Assembly: GCA_965230635.1 (NCBI GenBank)
Contig: CBDDLJ010000011.1
Span: 1-64,000 of the forward strand
Source of the DNA: CBDDLJ01 sp965230635
Lineage (GTDB): Bacteria > Pseudomonadota > Gammaproteobacteria > UBA1113
Length of the DNA: 64,000 bases
Direction: 5' to 3'
The translations under genes and the position numbers were made by a program. The notes under the pieces are model-generated. The model did not search any database. It was given only the letters and a program-made list of their open reading frames with translations, and was not told where the DNA came from. Shown piece by piece: positions 36,848 to 47,275 of this stretch (position 1 is the first letter of the stretch; each line of letters starts with the position of its first letter).

Positions 36848-38260
36848 ATGATCCGCTCGATACGTAAGTTCTTATTATTTAATTTGCTGATTAGCATTAT
36901 CATTACCACAACACTCACTGTAATTGGTAATTATATTCTTGACCAAAAAGATATTCAACATCACTTAGATTCCTTATTAAGTCAATCAGCGCTATCGTTT
37001 CAGGCCTTAATCGGCAATAATATTAGTTCACTTGATTTAATTAAAATACAAAATCAATTGAACTCCGTTCCAAGACTAGCAAAACAGCATCATACAAGTA
37101 TTGAAAATCCGTTTGACTATAGTTACGAAGATAAATTTCAATTCCAAGTCTGGGATAACGATGGCAATTTATTAGTTCATTCAGCTAACTCACCATTAGA
37201 GCCATTATCCGACGAGACAGAAGGATTTAACATCATTAAAATACATAAAGAACCTTGGCGTGTATTTACTACAATAGATCCTATTTCTGGCTTGATTATC
37301 AGCGTTGCTGAACGCTATGATGTACGTGCTGAATTAGGGCAGCGTATTGCTCGTGATGACATTTATATTATGTTATTAGTCACGCCTTTATTGGGTTTAT
37401 TGATTTGGATTATCATTGGCAAAGGATTAAGTCCCTTGCAACGTGTTGCAGATGAAGTTGCTGCACGCGCACCAACTTTTTTAAAATCTGTTGACTTAAC
37501 CTCTGTACCAGAAGAAATAAAAACACTGGCTGATGAAATAAATAAATTATTTGAGCGTTTACAACAAGCCTTTAATCGCGAAAAACGCTTTTCAGCGGAT
37601 GCCGCACATGAATTGCGTACGCCATTGGCAGTATTGAAAACACAAGCGCAAGTTGCCTTACGCGCTACATCTGATGAAGACAGAAAAATTGCTTTGCAAA
37701 AATTAATTACCGGCGTTGATCGCAGCACACACGTCGTGCAGCAATTATTGACTTTAGCCCGCATGGTACCCGATCGCGGCTATGAATCGGACAATATCGG
37801 CTTAGTCAATTTACACAAAGTCGCTATCGATGAAATTGCTCAAATTGCTCCTACTGCACTAGAAAAAAATATCGATATTGAATTAATTTGCCCTGATGAA
37901 AGTTTAAACATCATTGGTAACAAAATAGCACTAGGCATTTTATTGCGTAATTTAACCGACAATGCTATCCGCTACACACCGGAAAAAGGTAAAGTACAAG
38001 TGGTTATTGAAAAAAAAGAGCAACATATTAAATTGCATGTTATTGATACAGGACCCGGCATCCCAGCTGAGTTACGTCTTCGGGTGTTTGAGCGTTTCTA
38101 TCGCGTATTAGGAACTAAACAGTCTGGTAGTGGTTTAGGATTAGCCATTGTCTCTCAAATAGCTCAGCTACATCATGCCGAAGTAACATTAAATAATGGT
38201 CACTTAGGCAAAGGCTTGGATATAACCTTAACATTTCCTCTGCCAGATAATTTTGATTAG
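36848..38260 (+). CDS. pmrB: Sensor histidine kinase, PmrB/QseC-like
   Basis: The membrane sensor partner of the upstream regulator, 470 residues. Membrane helices lie at about 8-30 and 170-190 and bracket a periplasmic loop of about 140 residues. A HAMP-like linker follows, then the H-box FSADAAHELRTP with phospho-acceptor H254, and the ATPase domain with N-box (LLRNLTDNAIRYTP), G1 (DTGPGIP) and G2 (GSGLGLAI). It autophosphorylates and passes phosphate to the regulator; the signal is unknown but may be acid, iron or cationic peptides as for PmrB and QseC. Its stop is four bases from the convergent stop of the phosphatase gene. Confidence 0.9.
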   Translation: MIRSIRKFLLFNLLISIIITTTLTVIGNYILDQKDIQHHLDSLLSQSALSFQALIGNNISSLDLIKIQNQLNSVPRLAKQHHTSIENPFDYSYEDKFQFQVWDNDGNLLVHSANSPLEPLSDETEGFNIIKIHKEPWRVFTTIDPISGLIISVAERYDVRAELGQRIARDDIYIMLLVTPLLGLLIWIIIGKGLSPLQRVADEVAARAPTFLKSVDLTSVPEEIKTLADEINKLFERLQQAFNREKRFSADAAHELRTPLAVLKTQAQVALRATSDEDRKIALQKLITGVDRSTHVVQQLLTLARMVPDRGYESDNIGLVNLHKVAIDEIAQIAPTALEKNIDIELICPDESLNIIGNKIALGILLRNLTDNAIRYTPEKGKVQVVIEKKEQHIKLHVIDTGPGIPAELRLRVFERFYRVLGTKQSGSGLGLAIVSQIAQLHHAEVTLNNGHLGKGLDITLTFPLPDNFD

Positions 38261-38264
38261 ATAA

Positions 38265-40415
38265 TTATAACCGAGGTTTTGAGTCACTCTGAGGTGTATG
38301 CTTTTCTTTTTCAGAAAATTTTATTTCCAAATCTTTATTCTCTTTAAGTATTTTTTCTAGTAATTCACTGCTGCCTGTGCTTGTTTTTGCACGACGAAAA
38401 ATAGAAAAATCACGTTTTTCTTTAAGCAGTTCACCAAATGTTTGAGTGCTGTCATTAAACGTTGACTTTTTCCATACATCAATGATATCACCTAACGTTA
38501 CATTTTCGCCTGAACTAAGTTTTTCCGCTATTTTTCTATCAAAATCAAACTCTTTAGAGTAATTTATTATTTTACCACGATGTAACTCACACAGCTTGCT
38601 CGAGAGCAAATAAAGTGCATCTTGTTTTCTTTCTCTTAATTTTTGATCTCTAAATAACTCGATAAAAGCATTCCTATGTTGCTCCCTAGCTTGTAATTTT
38701 TTTATGATGGAAAATAATGAGCCTTTTGCTTCATTGCTAGCTGGTTTAGAAATTGCCTTTAAAATCCCTTTTGAATCAATGAGAGGTGCTTTATTTTTGT
38801 CAGCTTCTTTCGAATACAAGCTGTTTAAGGTGTCTTGATTAAAATAGCTTTTTGTACTGATAAATCTATTAATGGGTTGAGATACTGTTTTTAAACCGGG
38901 TGAACCAGGCTTAGCAAATGACGCAAGAATAGCGTCATGCTGTGGCCCTGCTAATAAGTATTCAAGTTCTTTCGTTTGATCAACCGGGTTTTGTGCTGCA
39001 ACCTGCTCGGATAGAAACTTTCTTTTAACTCCCAGCGATATGGTTCCAGTTCTATCTTGCCCACTAGCACAAGAAAAATAATGTTCATGTCCAAATTTTT
39101 GAGCCGCATCATAGGCAACATTTACAACATGTTCGGTGGTTTTAACTTTATCAAGTGGCGAACGAAAATAATCTGCACTCTTATTTGCAACGACTGCACC
39201 CGCTAATGTACCAATATCATTAGCGGGCGTATAATTATAAAAATTCTTCTGTCTTTTAGATGCAATACGTGATTCTTGCACCATTCTATCTTGGCGCGCA
39301 TGATCCATTATATCGGTATTTAATATTTGCACACTCTTTGCTTGTAATTGTCGTAAATTTTGGTAAGTCGCATAGATTCTATCTTTTTTAGAAACATGCT
39401 TCCCTGTGTAGGCTAATGATCCTCCTCGTGAAAATTTAATAGAAACGTCTTTCTCACCATTTTTCTGGACAGTGCAGGTAACTTTATAAGCATTTTTAAC
39501 ACTATGCGGATGTGTTGCCCGCATAGCAGAAGCCATACGTCTATTAGAACTTTTAAACTGCTCAAGAAATGCAATATTCGCCTCTTGATAAGCTAAAGGT
39601 AGTTTAGTGTGATGCGTTTGGCCATATTGTTCCAAGCTAACTTGAGCATCAAAAGCAGTTTGCTGAAGTTTATTTTTTGCTACAACTGGATCTGCTCTAT
39701 CAACCACTGTCAAGCCTAAATCTGCTGAATAACTTGTCGTTACAATTGTCGCGGCAGGATCAAGCACACTGGATAAGTTTCGATAGTAATTTAATAATTT
39801 CGCATAGTCTTTCGCTGTAGATAAGCCAGCATCAAAATTATTATGATGGATCACTTCTACTATTTTTGAGCTAAACGCTTTTTCTATGATTCTCAGTCTA
39901 GATAAAATGATTTTGTCTGATTTTTTATTAACAGCATCATCCTTAAGAGATGTGTCAATTATTTTTTGAATGATCTGCATTTCTTTTGAAAATATTCTTC
40001 TTAACTTATTTCGTTGAACTGTATAGTACATTTTATTAGAAACAAGCTTGGCACGTTCAGCTAATAATTTATCTAACACTCTCACTTGACTTAAACTTCG
40101 AGATAAATAATTAATCGCTGCAAACAAAACAGAATCTGGCGCTAAGCGTTCACTATAGGATTTTTGTGTGCTAGCATCTCGAATAAAGGCATGGCCTGTC
40201 TCATAACCATTTTTTTCGGCTTCTCCAGCCACATGATGACTTTGAATACCATTTTGCTTATCATATAAACTCAACAAAAAGTAATGCAACTTTTGGTAAG
40301 ACATTCTGTTCTTTTCAACTGTCTCAATGAGTTCAGACGTTAAGTTAAAACAATCCTTGCCTTTTATCTTAACAGCGGCCACATAATTGTCTGATTTTCT
40401 TACTTTATCGTTCAT
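38265..40415 (-). CDS. Candidate effector with CX5R phosphoinositide-phosphatase loop
   Basis: A 716-residue soluble protein without signal peptide. At residues 449-455 it has the CX5R loop CASGQDRTG, which fits the C-x-S-G-x-D-R-T-G pattern of phosphoinositide phosphatases such as SopB/IpgD and Legionella SidF/SidP (where the loop is usually CKSGKDRTG). In that family the cysteine attacks the phosphate and the arginine binds it. A plausible host target is phosphoinositide, but this is by motif only. The N-terminal 300 residues are helical and unrecognised; the C-terminus is lysine-rich. Two ATGs are adjacent; ATG 40415 is preferred because GGAG lies 5 bases before it. A PmrA-box-like repeat lies upstream at 40491-40505. 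Confidence 0.7.
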   Translation of the reverse strand: MNDKVRKSDNYVAAVKIKGKDCFNLTSELIETVEKNRMSYQKLHYFLLSLYDKQNGIQSHHVAGEAEKNGYETGHAFIRDASTQKSYSERLAPDSVLFAAINYLSRSLSQVRVLDKLLAERAKLVSNKMYYTVQRNKLRRIFSKEMQIIQKIIDTSLKDDAVNKKSDKIILSRLRIIEKAFSSKIVEVIHHNNFDAGLSTAKDYAKLLNYYRNLSSVLDPAATIVTTSYSADLGLTVVDRADPVVAKNKLQQTAFDAQVSLEQYGQTHHTKLPLAYQEANIAFLEQFKSSNRRMASAMRATHPHSVKNAYKVTCTVQKNGEKDVSIKFSRGGSLAYTGKHVSKKDRIYATYQNLRQLQAKSVQILNTDIMDHARQDRMVQESRIASKRQKNFYNYTPANDIGTLAGAVVANKSADYFRSPLDKVKTTEHVVNVAYDAAQKFGHEHYFSCASGQDRTGTISLGVKRKFLSEQVAAQNPVDQTKELEYLLAGPQHDAILASFAKPGSPGLKTVSQPINRFISTKSYFNQDTLNSLYSKEADKNKAPLIDSKGILKAISKPASNEAKGSLFSIIKKLQAREQHRNAFIELFRDQKLRERKQDALYLLSSKLCELHRGKIINYSKEFDFDRKIAEKLSSGENVTLGDIIDVWKKSTFNDSTQTFGELLKEKRDFSIFRRAKTSTGSSELLEKILKENKDLEIKFSEKEKHTPQSDSKPRL

Positions 40416-40490
40416 CATTGCTCCAGCTATTTCTTTTTTTAATTGTAACTATATCGTTAGGATATATAATATTACTCTAGCACAATAAAC

Positions 40491-40505
40491 TTAACACTTT
40501 ATTAA
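40491..40505 (-). promoter_or_regulatory. PmrA-box-like direct repeat
   Basis: On the minus strand the sequence TTAATAAAGTGTTAA has two TTAA units 11 bp apart, the spacing of Legionella/Coxiella PmrA boxes, followed about 20 bp later by AT-rich -10-like sequence and then the phosphatase gene. The region is AT-rich, so chance is a serious alternative. Confidence 0.3.
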
Positions 40506-40537
40506 TATTAACCTATAATTATAGCGATGGTCAATAA

Positions 40538-41092
40538 CTAGTCGATCAAGTATTTTAATGAAATCAGCGACTTAACATCAATACCTTCATTAGGAGGGAA
40601 TATTTTTGCATTCGAGTAATGCAGAAAGTGGTAACTTAAATCAAATTGTTGCTGCTTACCAAATAAAATCCCAAAACCAAGTAAATCTTGAAAAGCAAAC
40701 CTAGCCCCTAAATCCCTATGCCCTAATTTGTCTCGAGACATTGCTGACAGGCCCACACTTACTTCTAGATAAGGATTTAGGTTAGTGTCTATAGAATTTT
40801 GTTGCTGTAACCGAAAAACAGGGGCAAACGCTAAAATAGCAATATCAGGGTATTGCTTAGCATCAGTAGAATTATCTGTTTGCCAATAGGCTAAGCTGGC
40901 ATCCCAATAACCACCTAGTGTCAATTTTTTGCTGATAGCCCATTGCTTATCCCAATAGTATTGCCAAGCAAGCCGACCGCCGATTAAATTATCAGGCTCT
41001 CCATACCCAGCCGACAAGCTGATACTTCGCTGCGCATAAAGCCATGTTCCTGGAGAAAAAAATAATACAAATAAAATCAACAAGTTACGCAA
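40538..41092 (-). CDS. pagL: Lipid A 3-O-deacylase PagL
   Basis: An outer-membrane beta-barrel enzyme that removes the 3-O acyl chain of lipid A. The 184-residue length fits PagL. A signal peptide of about 20 residues precedes strands; the catalytic triad residues His158, Ser160 (FLHYSNA) and Glu169 (PPNEGID) are in the expected C-terminal motif HYSN-I--PN-GI. The conserved glycine/aspartate-rich region near residue 125-145 is also present. The gene is directly upstream, same strand, of the CX5R protein, 123 bases apart, and near the PmrAB-like pair that commonly controls lipid A modification. Confidence 0.88.
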   Translation of the reverse strand: MRNLLILFVLFFSPGTWLYAQRSISLSAGYGEPDNLIGGRLAWQYYWDKQWAISKKLTLGGYWDASLAYWQTDNSTDAKQYPDIAILAFAPVFRLQQQNSIDTNLNPYLEVSVGLSAMSRDKLGHRDLGARFAFQDLLGFGILFGKQQQFDLSYHFLHYSNAKIFPPNEGIDVKSLISLKYLID

Positions 41093-41277
41093 AAATTATC
41101 CTTAACTTTACGATAAAAAGTTTAGATTAGCATAGTTGTCATTTAAATCCATCCTTTTATCACAAAATGTGTTAAAATTGAACTAAAATAAGAAGTGATC
41201 ATGCCGCTGTCGTCTTTCGCTATAAGCTATTATATCGTATAATTCTTCTCTCATATTGTCATATTTTTTGCCAATCA

Positions 41278-43887
41278 ATGCTAGAAAACTTATGGAGCAT
41301 AATTTCAACAGAAAAGGATTGTTTGCTGTTAACGGCGAACAAGCGCTTAGCCCTTTTTTTACATAAACATTACCAGCAATGGCAACAACACCGTGCCCAT
41401 TTTTGGCAAACCCCCTTCTTTATGCCTTTATCTGCCTGGATCAGCCAAACTTATGAAACCGCTTTTTACCAAGGCTTAACTGGCAGGCAACCACTTTCAA
41501 CTTTACAGAATGAACATATTTGGCATGATATTATTCAACATCAATGCAATGTTAATGATTTAATTAGCCCTAAACAAGCAACAACGCTAATTATCAATGC
41601 TTGGAACTTGTTACAGCAATGGCGACTTTCTAGTGAACATTGTCTATTTCAACCTACTCAAGAACAACAATTTTTCCAGCAATGCGCTAAAAATTACATT
41701 CAGCATTGCCATGAAAAACAATTTATTGATCAATATCAACAAGTAAATGAAGTAATCCATTTGATTCTTGCTAAAAAAATAACACTGCCTAGAAAAATTT
41801 TCTTATTAGGTTTTACTGAGCTCACACCATTAGAGCAACACTTAGTTGAAACCATACAGCGTGCAAGCTGCTCTTGTACACTACATACTATAGAAAACCA
41901 GCATCAATTGACGGCTACCCATCGCTTTTCAACAATAAATGATGAAATGCTAGCAATGGCTAACTGGATAGAGAAACAAAATGTCACCGATCCTAACTCA
42001 TCGATTTTATGCATCGTTCCTAATTTGCATGAAATACGGCAACCTATTGATGATTGTTTTCAACAATGTCATTTTAAATATAATATTTCAGGTGGCGATC
42101 CGTTGGCGTCATTTGATTTAATCAAAACTATTTTTGTTGTGTTGCACCTTCTCAATAATCAAATCAGTTTGGCAGAGTATTCTTTTCTTATTCATTCTCC
42201 CTATTTATTAGCGGCAACCGCAGAAATACCTCAGCGGGCTCTATCTGAAAATAAACTGCGTGAGTTAGGATTTTCTCACATTACTTTACAACAGTTGATA
42301 AACTTGTTTGAAAAGTTTCATGGGCAAGCATTTTATTGTCCTGTATTTTTAACGCTCTTGCAGAATATAAATGATTTCAAACATAGATTACCTTGTAAAG
42401 CATCGCACAGTCATTGGTCAAGCTTAATTACTCAACTATTAAGCCTTATTGGCTGGCCAGGCAGTAGTGCGCTTTCCAGTTTTCTGTATCAACTGAGTAA
42501 TAAATGGCAAGCGTTGATGTATCAGTTTACAACACTCAACTTACTTGAAAATGAAATTTCTATTGAAAAAGTACAGTATAAATTGCAATGCTTAAGTCAA
42601 AGTGTGCTATTCCAGCCTGAATCTGATGAGGTTAACATTCATGTCCTCGGTCTACTAGAAGCTGCTGGTATGCCTGCTGATAATGCTTGGGTAATGAATT
42701 TGACAGCACAACAATGGCCAAGCGTTGCTAAACCCAATCCTTATCTTCCCTATAACTTACAGAGAAGTTATCAATTATCTCATGCCACAGCTGAACGAGA
42801 ATTACATTATGCAAAAAGCATGATGACACTTTGGAAAAAAAGTATCAAGCAGCTTAATTATAGCTACTCATGTTATGACGGTGATAATGTTATTTTGCCT
42901 AGTCCACTGTTACCTGAGCATAAACAAACAATCATATCGCCAGTAAATAAACAAGTATTGAAAAAAAAGACGGTTTCATTAGAAACGCTAGAAGATAATT
43001 ATGGGTTAACATTAACAGAAAAATACACAGCTAGTACCTCTATTATTAAAGAACAAGCACGATGTCCTTTTCGCGCTTATGCGCTTTATCGATTAAAAGC
43101 ACAGCCGTTAAATACACCCAGTATTGGCTTAACATTCGGTGAAAAAGGCTCTATTGCACATGCTGCACTAGAAAGTTTTTGGCAAGAAATAAAAAATTCA
43201 CACCGTTTGCAAGCATTAACCGAAAAAAGAATTGAACAAAAAATGAGTCAGATTCTTACTCAACTGTTGCAAAAAATACTCGCTATGCACATTAAACCGG
43301 TCAATAATATTATCTTTAACATTGAGAAAGAGCGCTTACAAACATTACTCTCCACCTGGTTGAAGCATGAAAAATCTAACCGTAATACGTTTAGTATTTT
43401 TGCGTTAGAACATGAGCAAAAAATTCAATTAGACAATATTACACTATCTATGCGCATTGATCGTATTGATGAAATTAAGCAAGGACAATTATTTATCATT
43501 GACTATAAGTTTCCTGCCACGAATATTTCTAAGAATGTTAATGGTTGGTTTGAACAAAGGCCTAGTGAGCCACAACTGCCCCTTTATGCACTAGCTTCAG
43601 AAGATAAAAGCATTGGTATTGCTTATGCGCTTATTCATCCGGAAGTGAATAAAATGATTGGCTTGATTGCTAATGATGAAAGTATTGCCAATATTACACA
43701 AGGCAAATCTCATTTGCAACGTAGTGACGACTGGCAAAAACAATTAAGTGAATGGAGACACACATTAAACAATATTGCAAAGCAGTTTGCTAATGGTTAT
43801 GCAACCGCTGACCCAAAAACATTGTCTGAGTGTGCATCTTGTCAACTTCATGGTTTATGTAGAATCAATGAGCATCATCATGAGTAA
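41278..43887 (+). CDS. addB: AddB-like recombination nuclease with Fe-S staple
   Basis: The 869-residue subunit of an AddAB/RecB-type double-strand break repair complex. The C-terminal PD-(D/E)xK nuclease has D728 (MRIDRIDEI) and the D742-Y-K744 motif (FIIDYKF). Four cysteines placed as in AddB bracket that domain: C596 (ARCPFRAYAL) and C852-x2-C855-x5-C861 (ECASCQLHGLC), the ligand pattern of the 4Fe-4S staple. The N-terminal two thirds resemble an inactivated helicase core. Start ATG 41278 has no strong ribosome binding site. Its stop overlaps the start of the helicase gene (ATGAGTAA), so the two subunits are translationally coupled. Confidence 0.85.
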   Translation: MLENLWSIISTEKDCLLLTANKRLALFLHKHYQQWQQHRAHFWQTPFFMPLSAWISQTYETAFYQGLTGRQPLSTLQNEHIWHDIIQHQCNVNDLISPKQATTLIINAWNLLQQWRLSSEHCLFQPTQEQQFFQQCAKNYIQHCHEKQFIDQYQQVNEVIHLILAKKITLPRKIFLLGFTELTPLEQHLVETIQRASCSCTLHTIENQHQLTATHRFSTINDEMLAMANWIEKQNVTDPNSSILCIVPNLHEIRQPIDDCFQQCHFKYNISGGDPLASFDLIKTIFVVLHLLNNQISLAEYSFLIHSPYLLAATAEIPQRALSENKLRELGFSHITLQQLINLFEKFHGQAFYCPVFLTLLQNINDFKHRLPCKASHSHWSSLITQLLSLIGWPGSSALSSFLYQLSNKWQALMYQFTTLNLLENEISIEKVQYKLQCLSQSVLFQPESDEVNIHVLGLLEAAGMPADNAWVMNLTAQQWPSVAKPNPYLPYNLQRSYQLSHATAERELHYAKSMMTLWKKSIKQLNYSYSCYDGDNVILPSPLLPEHKQTIISPVNKQVLKKKTVSLETLEDNYGLTLTEKYTASTSIIKEQARCPFRAYALYRLKAQPLNTPSIGLTFGEKGSIAHAALESFWQEIKNSHRLQALTEKRIEQKMSQILTQLLQKILAMHIKPVNNIIFNIEKERLQTLLSTWLKHEKSNRNTFSIFALEHEQKIQLDNITLSMRIDRIDEIKQGQLFIIDYKFPATNISKNVNGWFEQRPSEPQLPLYALASEDKSIGIAYALIHPEVNKMIGLIANDESIANITQGKSHLQRSDDWQKQLSEWRHTLNNIAKQFANGYATADPKTLSECASCQLHGLCRINEHHHE

Positions 43888-46800
43888 TGATTTATTGAAA
43901 AAAGATAGCGCAGTAAGGCAGGAAGTCTTAGATGTTAAGCAATCATTTATCCTACAGGCACCAGCAGGATCAGGCAAAACAGAATTATTAACTCAGCGCT
44001 TTTTATCGCTATTAGGACAAGCTGTCACACAACCTGAAGAGATTATTGCCATTACATTTACTAAAAAATCAGCAAACGAAATGCAAACTCGGATCATACA
44101 ATCCTTAGAAATAGCGAAAGAAGATAAACCTTCTGAGCCACATAAAATAACAACCTGGCAGTTAGCCCAAACAGTATTACAACAAGATAAAAAAAGAAAC
44201 TGGCAATTATTAAGCAACCCTAAACGTTTACGCATTATGACAATTGATGCACTATGTCATTATCTCGTCAGCCAACTACCTATACTCGCTAATTTTGGCG
44301 CACAGCCCCAAATAACAGATGACGCATATTTATTATATCAACAAGCAGCTAATAATATCCTCGCTCACTTACAAGACAATGCATTACTAAAAAAAGAAAT
44401 TATATTGCTGGCTAATTATTTAAATAATGATTTGAATAAAATTCAACGCCTGTTGATCAATATGCTAGAAACTCGAAGTCACTGGCTGCCTTATTTATTT
44501 GCACTGCCTAAAGAAAATGGCCTGGAAAAAATTCGTTTTCATTTAGAAAAAAACATGCAAGAAACAATTAATATACATTTATCATCAATAAAGCAAGCGT
44601 TCGAGCAGACAATATTTACTTCATTATCAACTGTTTTTCATGCACTAACACCGCTTATGTACGCCTGCAGTAATGACGCTACATGGCACGATTGGCTACA
44701 ATTGACAGAAATACCGGCTGCAAATCATCGTTATTTATCTTGTTGGCAATCTTTATCTGATTTTCTCTTAACAAAAGATAACACACTACGAAAAACATTT
44801 GATGCAAGAATCGGATTTCCAAGCCCAGCAAAATTAACGAGCAAACAAGACAAAGATGAGCTGAAAACAATAAAAAGTCATTTGGCCTCAATCATACAAC
44901 AAATTGAAGCCAATGAAAAATTACTTAGTTCATTGATTAATATTCAAACTCTACCGCCTGCTCATTATCACGATGATGAGTGGGAATTACTCAAAGCACT
45001 GATTACAACGCTACCCTATTTAGCCGCCGAATTAAAAATCGTATTTCAGCAATCAGGCAATGTTGATTTTACTGAAATATCACATGCGGCAAATTATGCC
45101 TTACACGATAACACAGGCCCCACTGATTTAGCCATGCGTTTAGACTATACTATAAAACATTTGCTTATTGATGAATTCCAAGACACATCGATTGTTCAAT
45201 ATGATTTGCTAGAAAATATCACCGCAAATTGGCAACCTGATGATGGAAAGACACTGTTTCTTGTTGGTGATCCAATGCAATCTATCTATCGATTTCGCCA
45301 AGCGGAAGTTGGATTATTTATTAAGGTGCAAGAAAGTGGTATTAGTCAAGTCAAATTGAAATCAAGAAAGCTACACGTCAATTTTCGCGCAACAGAAATC
45401 ATTATTAGTAATATTAATTGTTATTTTTCAAAAATACTGCCCAAAAACAATCATGTGTCACAAGGTGCTATTTCCTATAGTGAATCAATTGCTTATCAAA
45501 CTGAAGCATGCGACTCATCTATCCAACATCATGTGCTGGTAAAAGATCAAGATGATAGTAAAGTCGGAGAAATAATTGTTAACTTATGTCAAAGCAGCAT
45601 AACAAATCATCCTGATCATTCTATCGTCATTTTGGTTCGCTCTCGCTCTCACTTGATTGACATATTACCTAGTCTTTCAACTGCAAAACTCGACTATCAA
45701 GCAGTTGAAATTGAAAGATTATTAAGTGAATCTATTATTCAAGATCTTTTTGCTCTTAGTAGAGCGCTGCTTAACCTTGCAGATAGTATTGCTTGGTTAA
45801 CAATATTACGATCACCCTGGTGTGGATTAGATTTGGCTGAACTCAACATTTTATGTAATGATGAAAAATTAACTGTTTGGGAACAACTCAGCCAAAGTGA
45901 AAAGCGTTATCAACTGCAAGCGGTAAACCAACAACGGATCAGCAAAGTGATTGCCGTACTGCGGCATGCCTTTCAACTACGCGGTCAACTTCCATTACAC
46001 CAATGGATAAAGCAAACATGGATAGCATTAGACGGAAATGTGTGCATAGTCGATGAAAATGATAGCCAGCACTGTGAAGCTTACTTTCAATTACTCTACG
46101 CCATCAGCCAACAAAAACCATTCTTCACAGTAGAAGATTTATACGACAGTTTACAAAAATTATATGCTAAACCTAACCTTAATCACAATGCTATTCAAGT
46201 AATGACCATACATAAAGCAAAAGGTTTAGAATTTGATACCGTTATCATCCCACACTTAGAAAAAATATCTCATGCAAATGAAAAACGCTTATTATTATGC
46301 CATGAACAACTGCGATATGATGGCAGTCACAATTTGCTGTTTGCTCCTATTAAACCAATACATCATGAAGAAAATAAAATCTATGAGCATATTCAAGCAG
46401 AAGATAATAAAAAAGATGATTTAGAGCGTGCTCGATTACTCTATGTTGCCATGACGCGAGCAAAAAAAAATATACATTTAATCAGCACAGTCTCTGTAAA
46501 AGACAATGAAGTGAAAATGCCAAATAAAAAAAGCTTTTTATTTTTGCTATGGCCACTTTGCCAAGATGATGTTAAAAATAAGCTTGCTAATTTAAAATGT
46601 CATGTAATAACATCCAATGACGTTGCAAAAAATAAAAACAATCTGCTGAAAAGGTTGCCTATTGAATACTTTAAACCAGTTAAATTAACAACAAAACCAC
46701 TCTATCAATCAATAGCTAATAATCCATTCATTGATAATAGAAAAGAATATATCTCACAACAAATTGGCATTATTATTCACCGTTATTTATGTCTTATCGC

Positions 46801-47275
46801 CAATGACGATCTACAAACGTGGAGTAAACAGCGTATTTTACATTGCAAAAAAGCTATTATATTTCAATTACACCAATCTGGTGTCCCCTTAGAGCAACAT
46901 CAGCAAGCACTGGATAAAATATTACTCGCATTGAATAATGCATTAACGGATGAGAATGGCCGCTGGATATTAAGTAAACATTTAGATGCACAATCAGAAT
47001 ATGCTATCAGCATCAAACAAGAGGATGACTATAAACAATACATTATTGACAGGACGTTTATTGATAAACATAATCATCGTTGGATCATTGACTATAAATC
47101 TTCTACCTGCATCCACAATATCAACCAACTCGCCTTATTAAAACCTCAATATCAAACGCAATTAGAAAATTATGCACATGCTTTCCATCTGCAAGAAAAT
47201 CGCCCCATTCAATTGGGCCTATATTTTCCTTTAAGCAAAAGTTTTATTAAATGGGCTGCTGTTGAACAATCTTAA
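43880..47275 (+). CDS. addA: AddA-like UvrD-family helicase-nuclease
   Basis: The 1131-residue motor and nuclease partner of the upstream gene, processing broken DNA ends for recombination. Superfamily 1 helicase motifs are complete: Walker A APAGSGKTELLTQR near residue 25-38, motif II LLIDEFQDTS, motif III GDPMQSIYRFRQAE, motif V MTIHKAKGLEFD, and motif VI LLYVAMTRAKKN. A C-terminal PD-(D/E)xK nuclease holds D1071-Y-K1073 (WIIDYKS) after a GIIIHRYL helix. The long frame is open upstream to 43775, inside addB, but ATG 43880 gives the expected N-terminus. No RecD-like gene follows. Confidence 0.86.
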   Translation: MSNDLLKKDSAVRQEVLDVKQSFILQAPAGSGKTELLTQRFLSLLGQAVTQPEEIIAITFTKKSANEMQTRIIQSLEIAKEDKPSEPHKITTWQLAQTVLQQDKKRNWQLLSNPKRLRIMTIDALCHYLVSQLPILANFGAQPQITDDAYLLYQQAANNILAHLQDNALLKKEIILLANYLNNDLNKIQRLLINMLETRSHWLPYLFALPKENGLEKIRFHLEKNMQETINIHLSSIKQAFEQTIFTSLSTVFHALTPLMYACSNDATWHDWLQLTEIPAANHRYLSCWQSLSDFLLTKDNTLRKTFDARIGFPSPAKLTSKQDKDELKTIKSHLASIIQQIEANEKLLSSLINIQTLPPAHYHDDEWELLKALITTLPYLAAELKIVFQQSGNVDFTEISHAANYALHDNTGPTDLAMRLDYTIKHLLIDEFQDTSIVQYDLLENITANWQPDDGKTLFLVGDPMQSIYRFRQAEVGLFIKVQESGISQVKLKSRKLHVNFRATEIIISNINCYFSKILPKNNHVSQGAISYSESIAYQTEACDSSIQHHVLVKDQDDSKVGEIIVNLCQSSITNHPDHSIVILVRSRSHLIDILPSLSTAKLDYQAVEIERLLSESIIQDLFALSRALLNLADSIAWLTILRSPWCGLDLAELNILCNDEKLTVWEQLSQSEKRYQLQAVNQQRISKVIAVLRHAFQLRGQLPLHQWIKQTWIALDGNVCIVDENDSQHCEAYFQLLYAISQQKPFFTVEDLYDSLQKLYAKPNLNHNAIQVMTIHKAKGLEFDTVIIPHLEKISHANEKRLLLCHEQLRYDGSHNLLFAPIKPIHHEENKIYEHIQAEDNKKDDLERARLLYVAMTRAKKNIHLISTVSVKDNEVKMPNKKSFLFLLWPLCQDDVKNKLANLKCHVITSNDVAKNKNNLLKRLPIEYFKPVKLTTKPLYQSIANNPFIDNRKEYISQQIGIIIHRYLCLIANDDLQTWSKQRILHCKKAIIFQLHQSGVPLEQHQQALDKILLALNNALTDENGRWILSKHLDAQSEYAISIKQEDDYKQYIIDRTFIDKHNHRWIIDYKSSTCIHNINQLALLKPQYQTQLENYAHAFHLQENRPIQLGLYFPLSKSFIKWAAVEQS

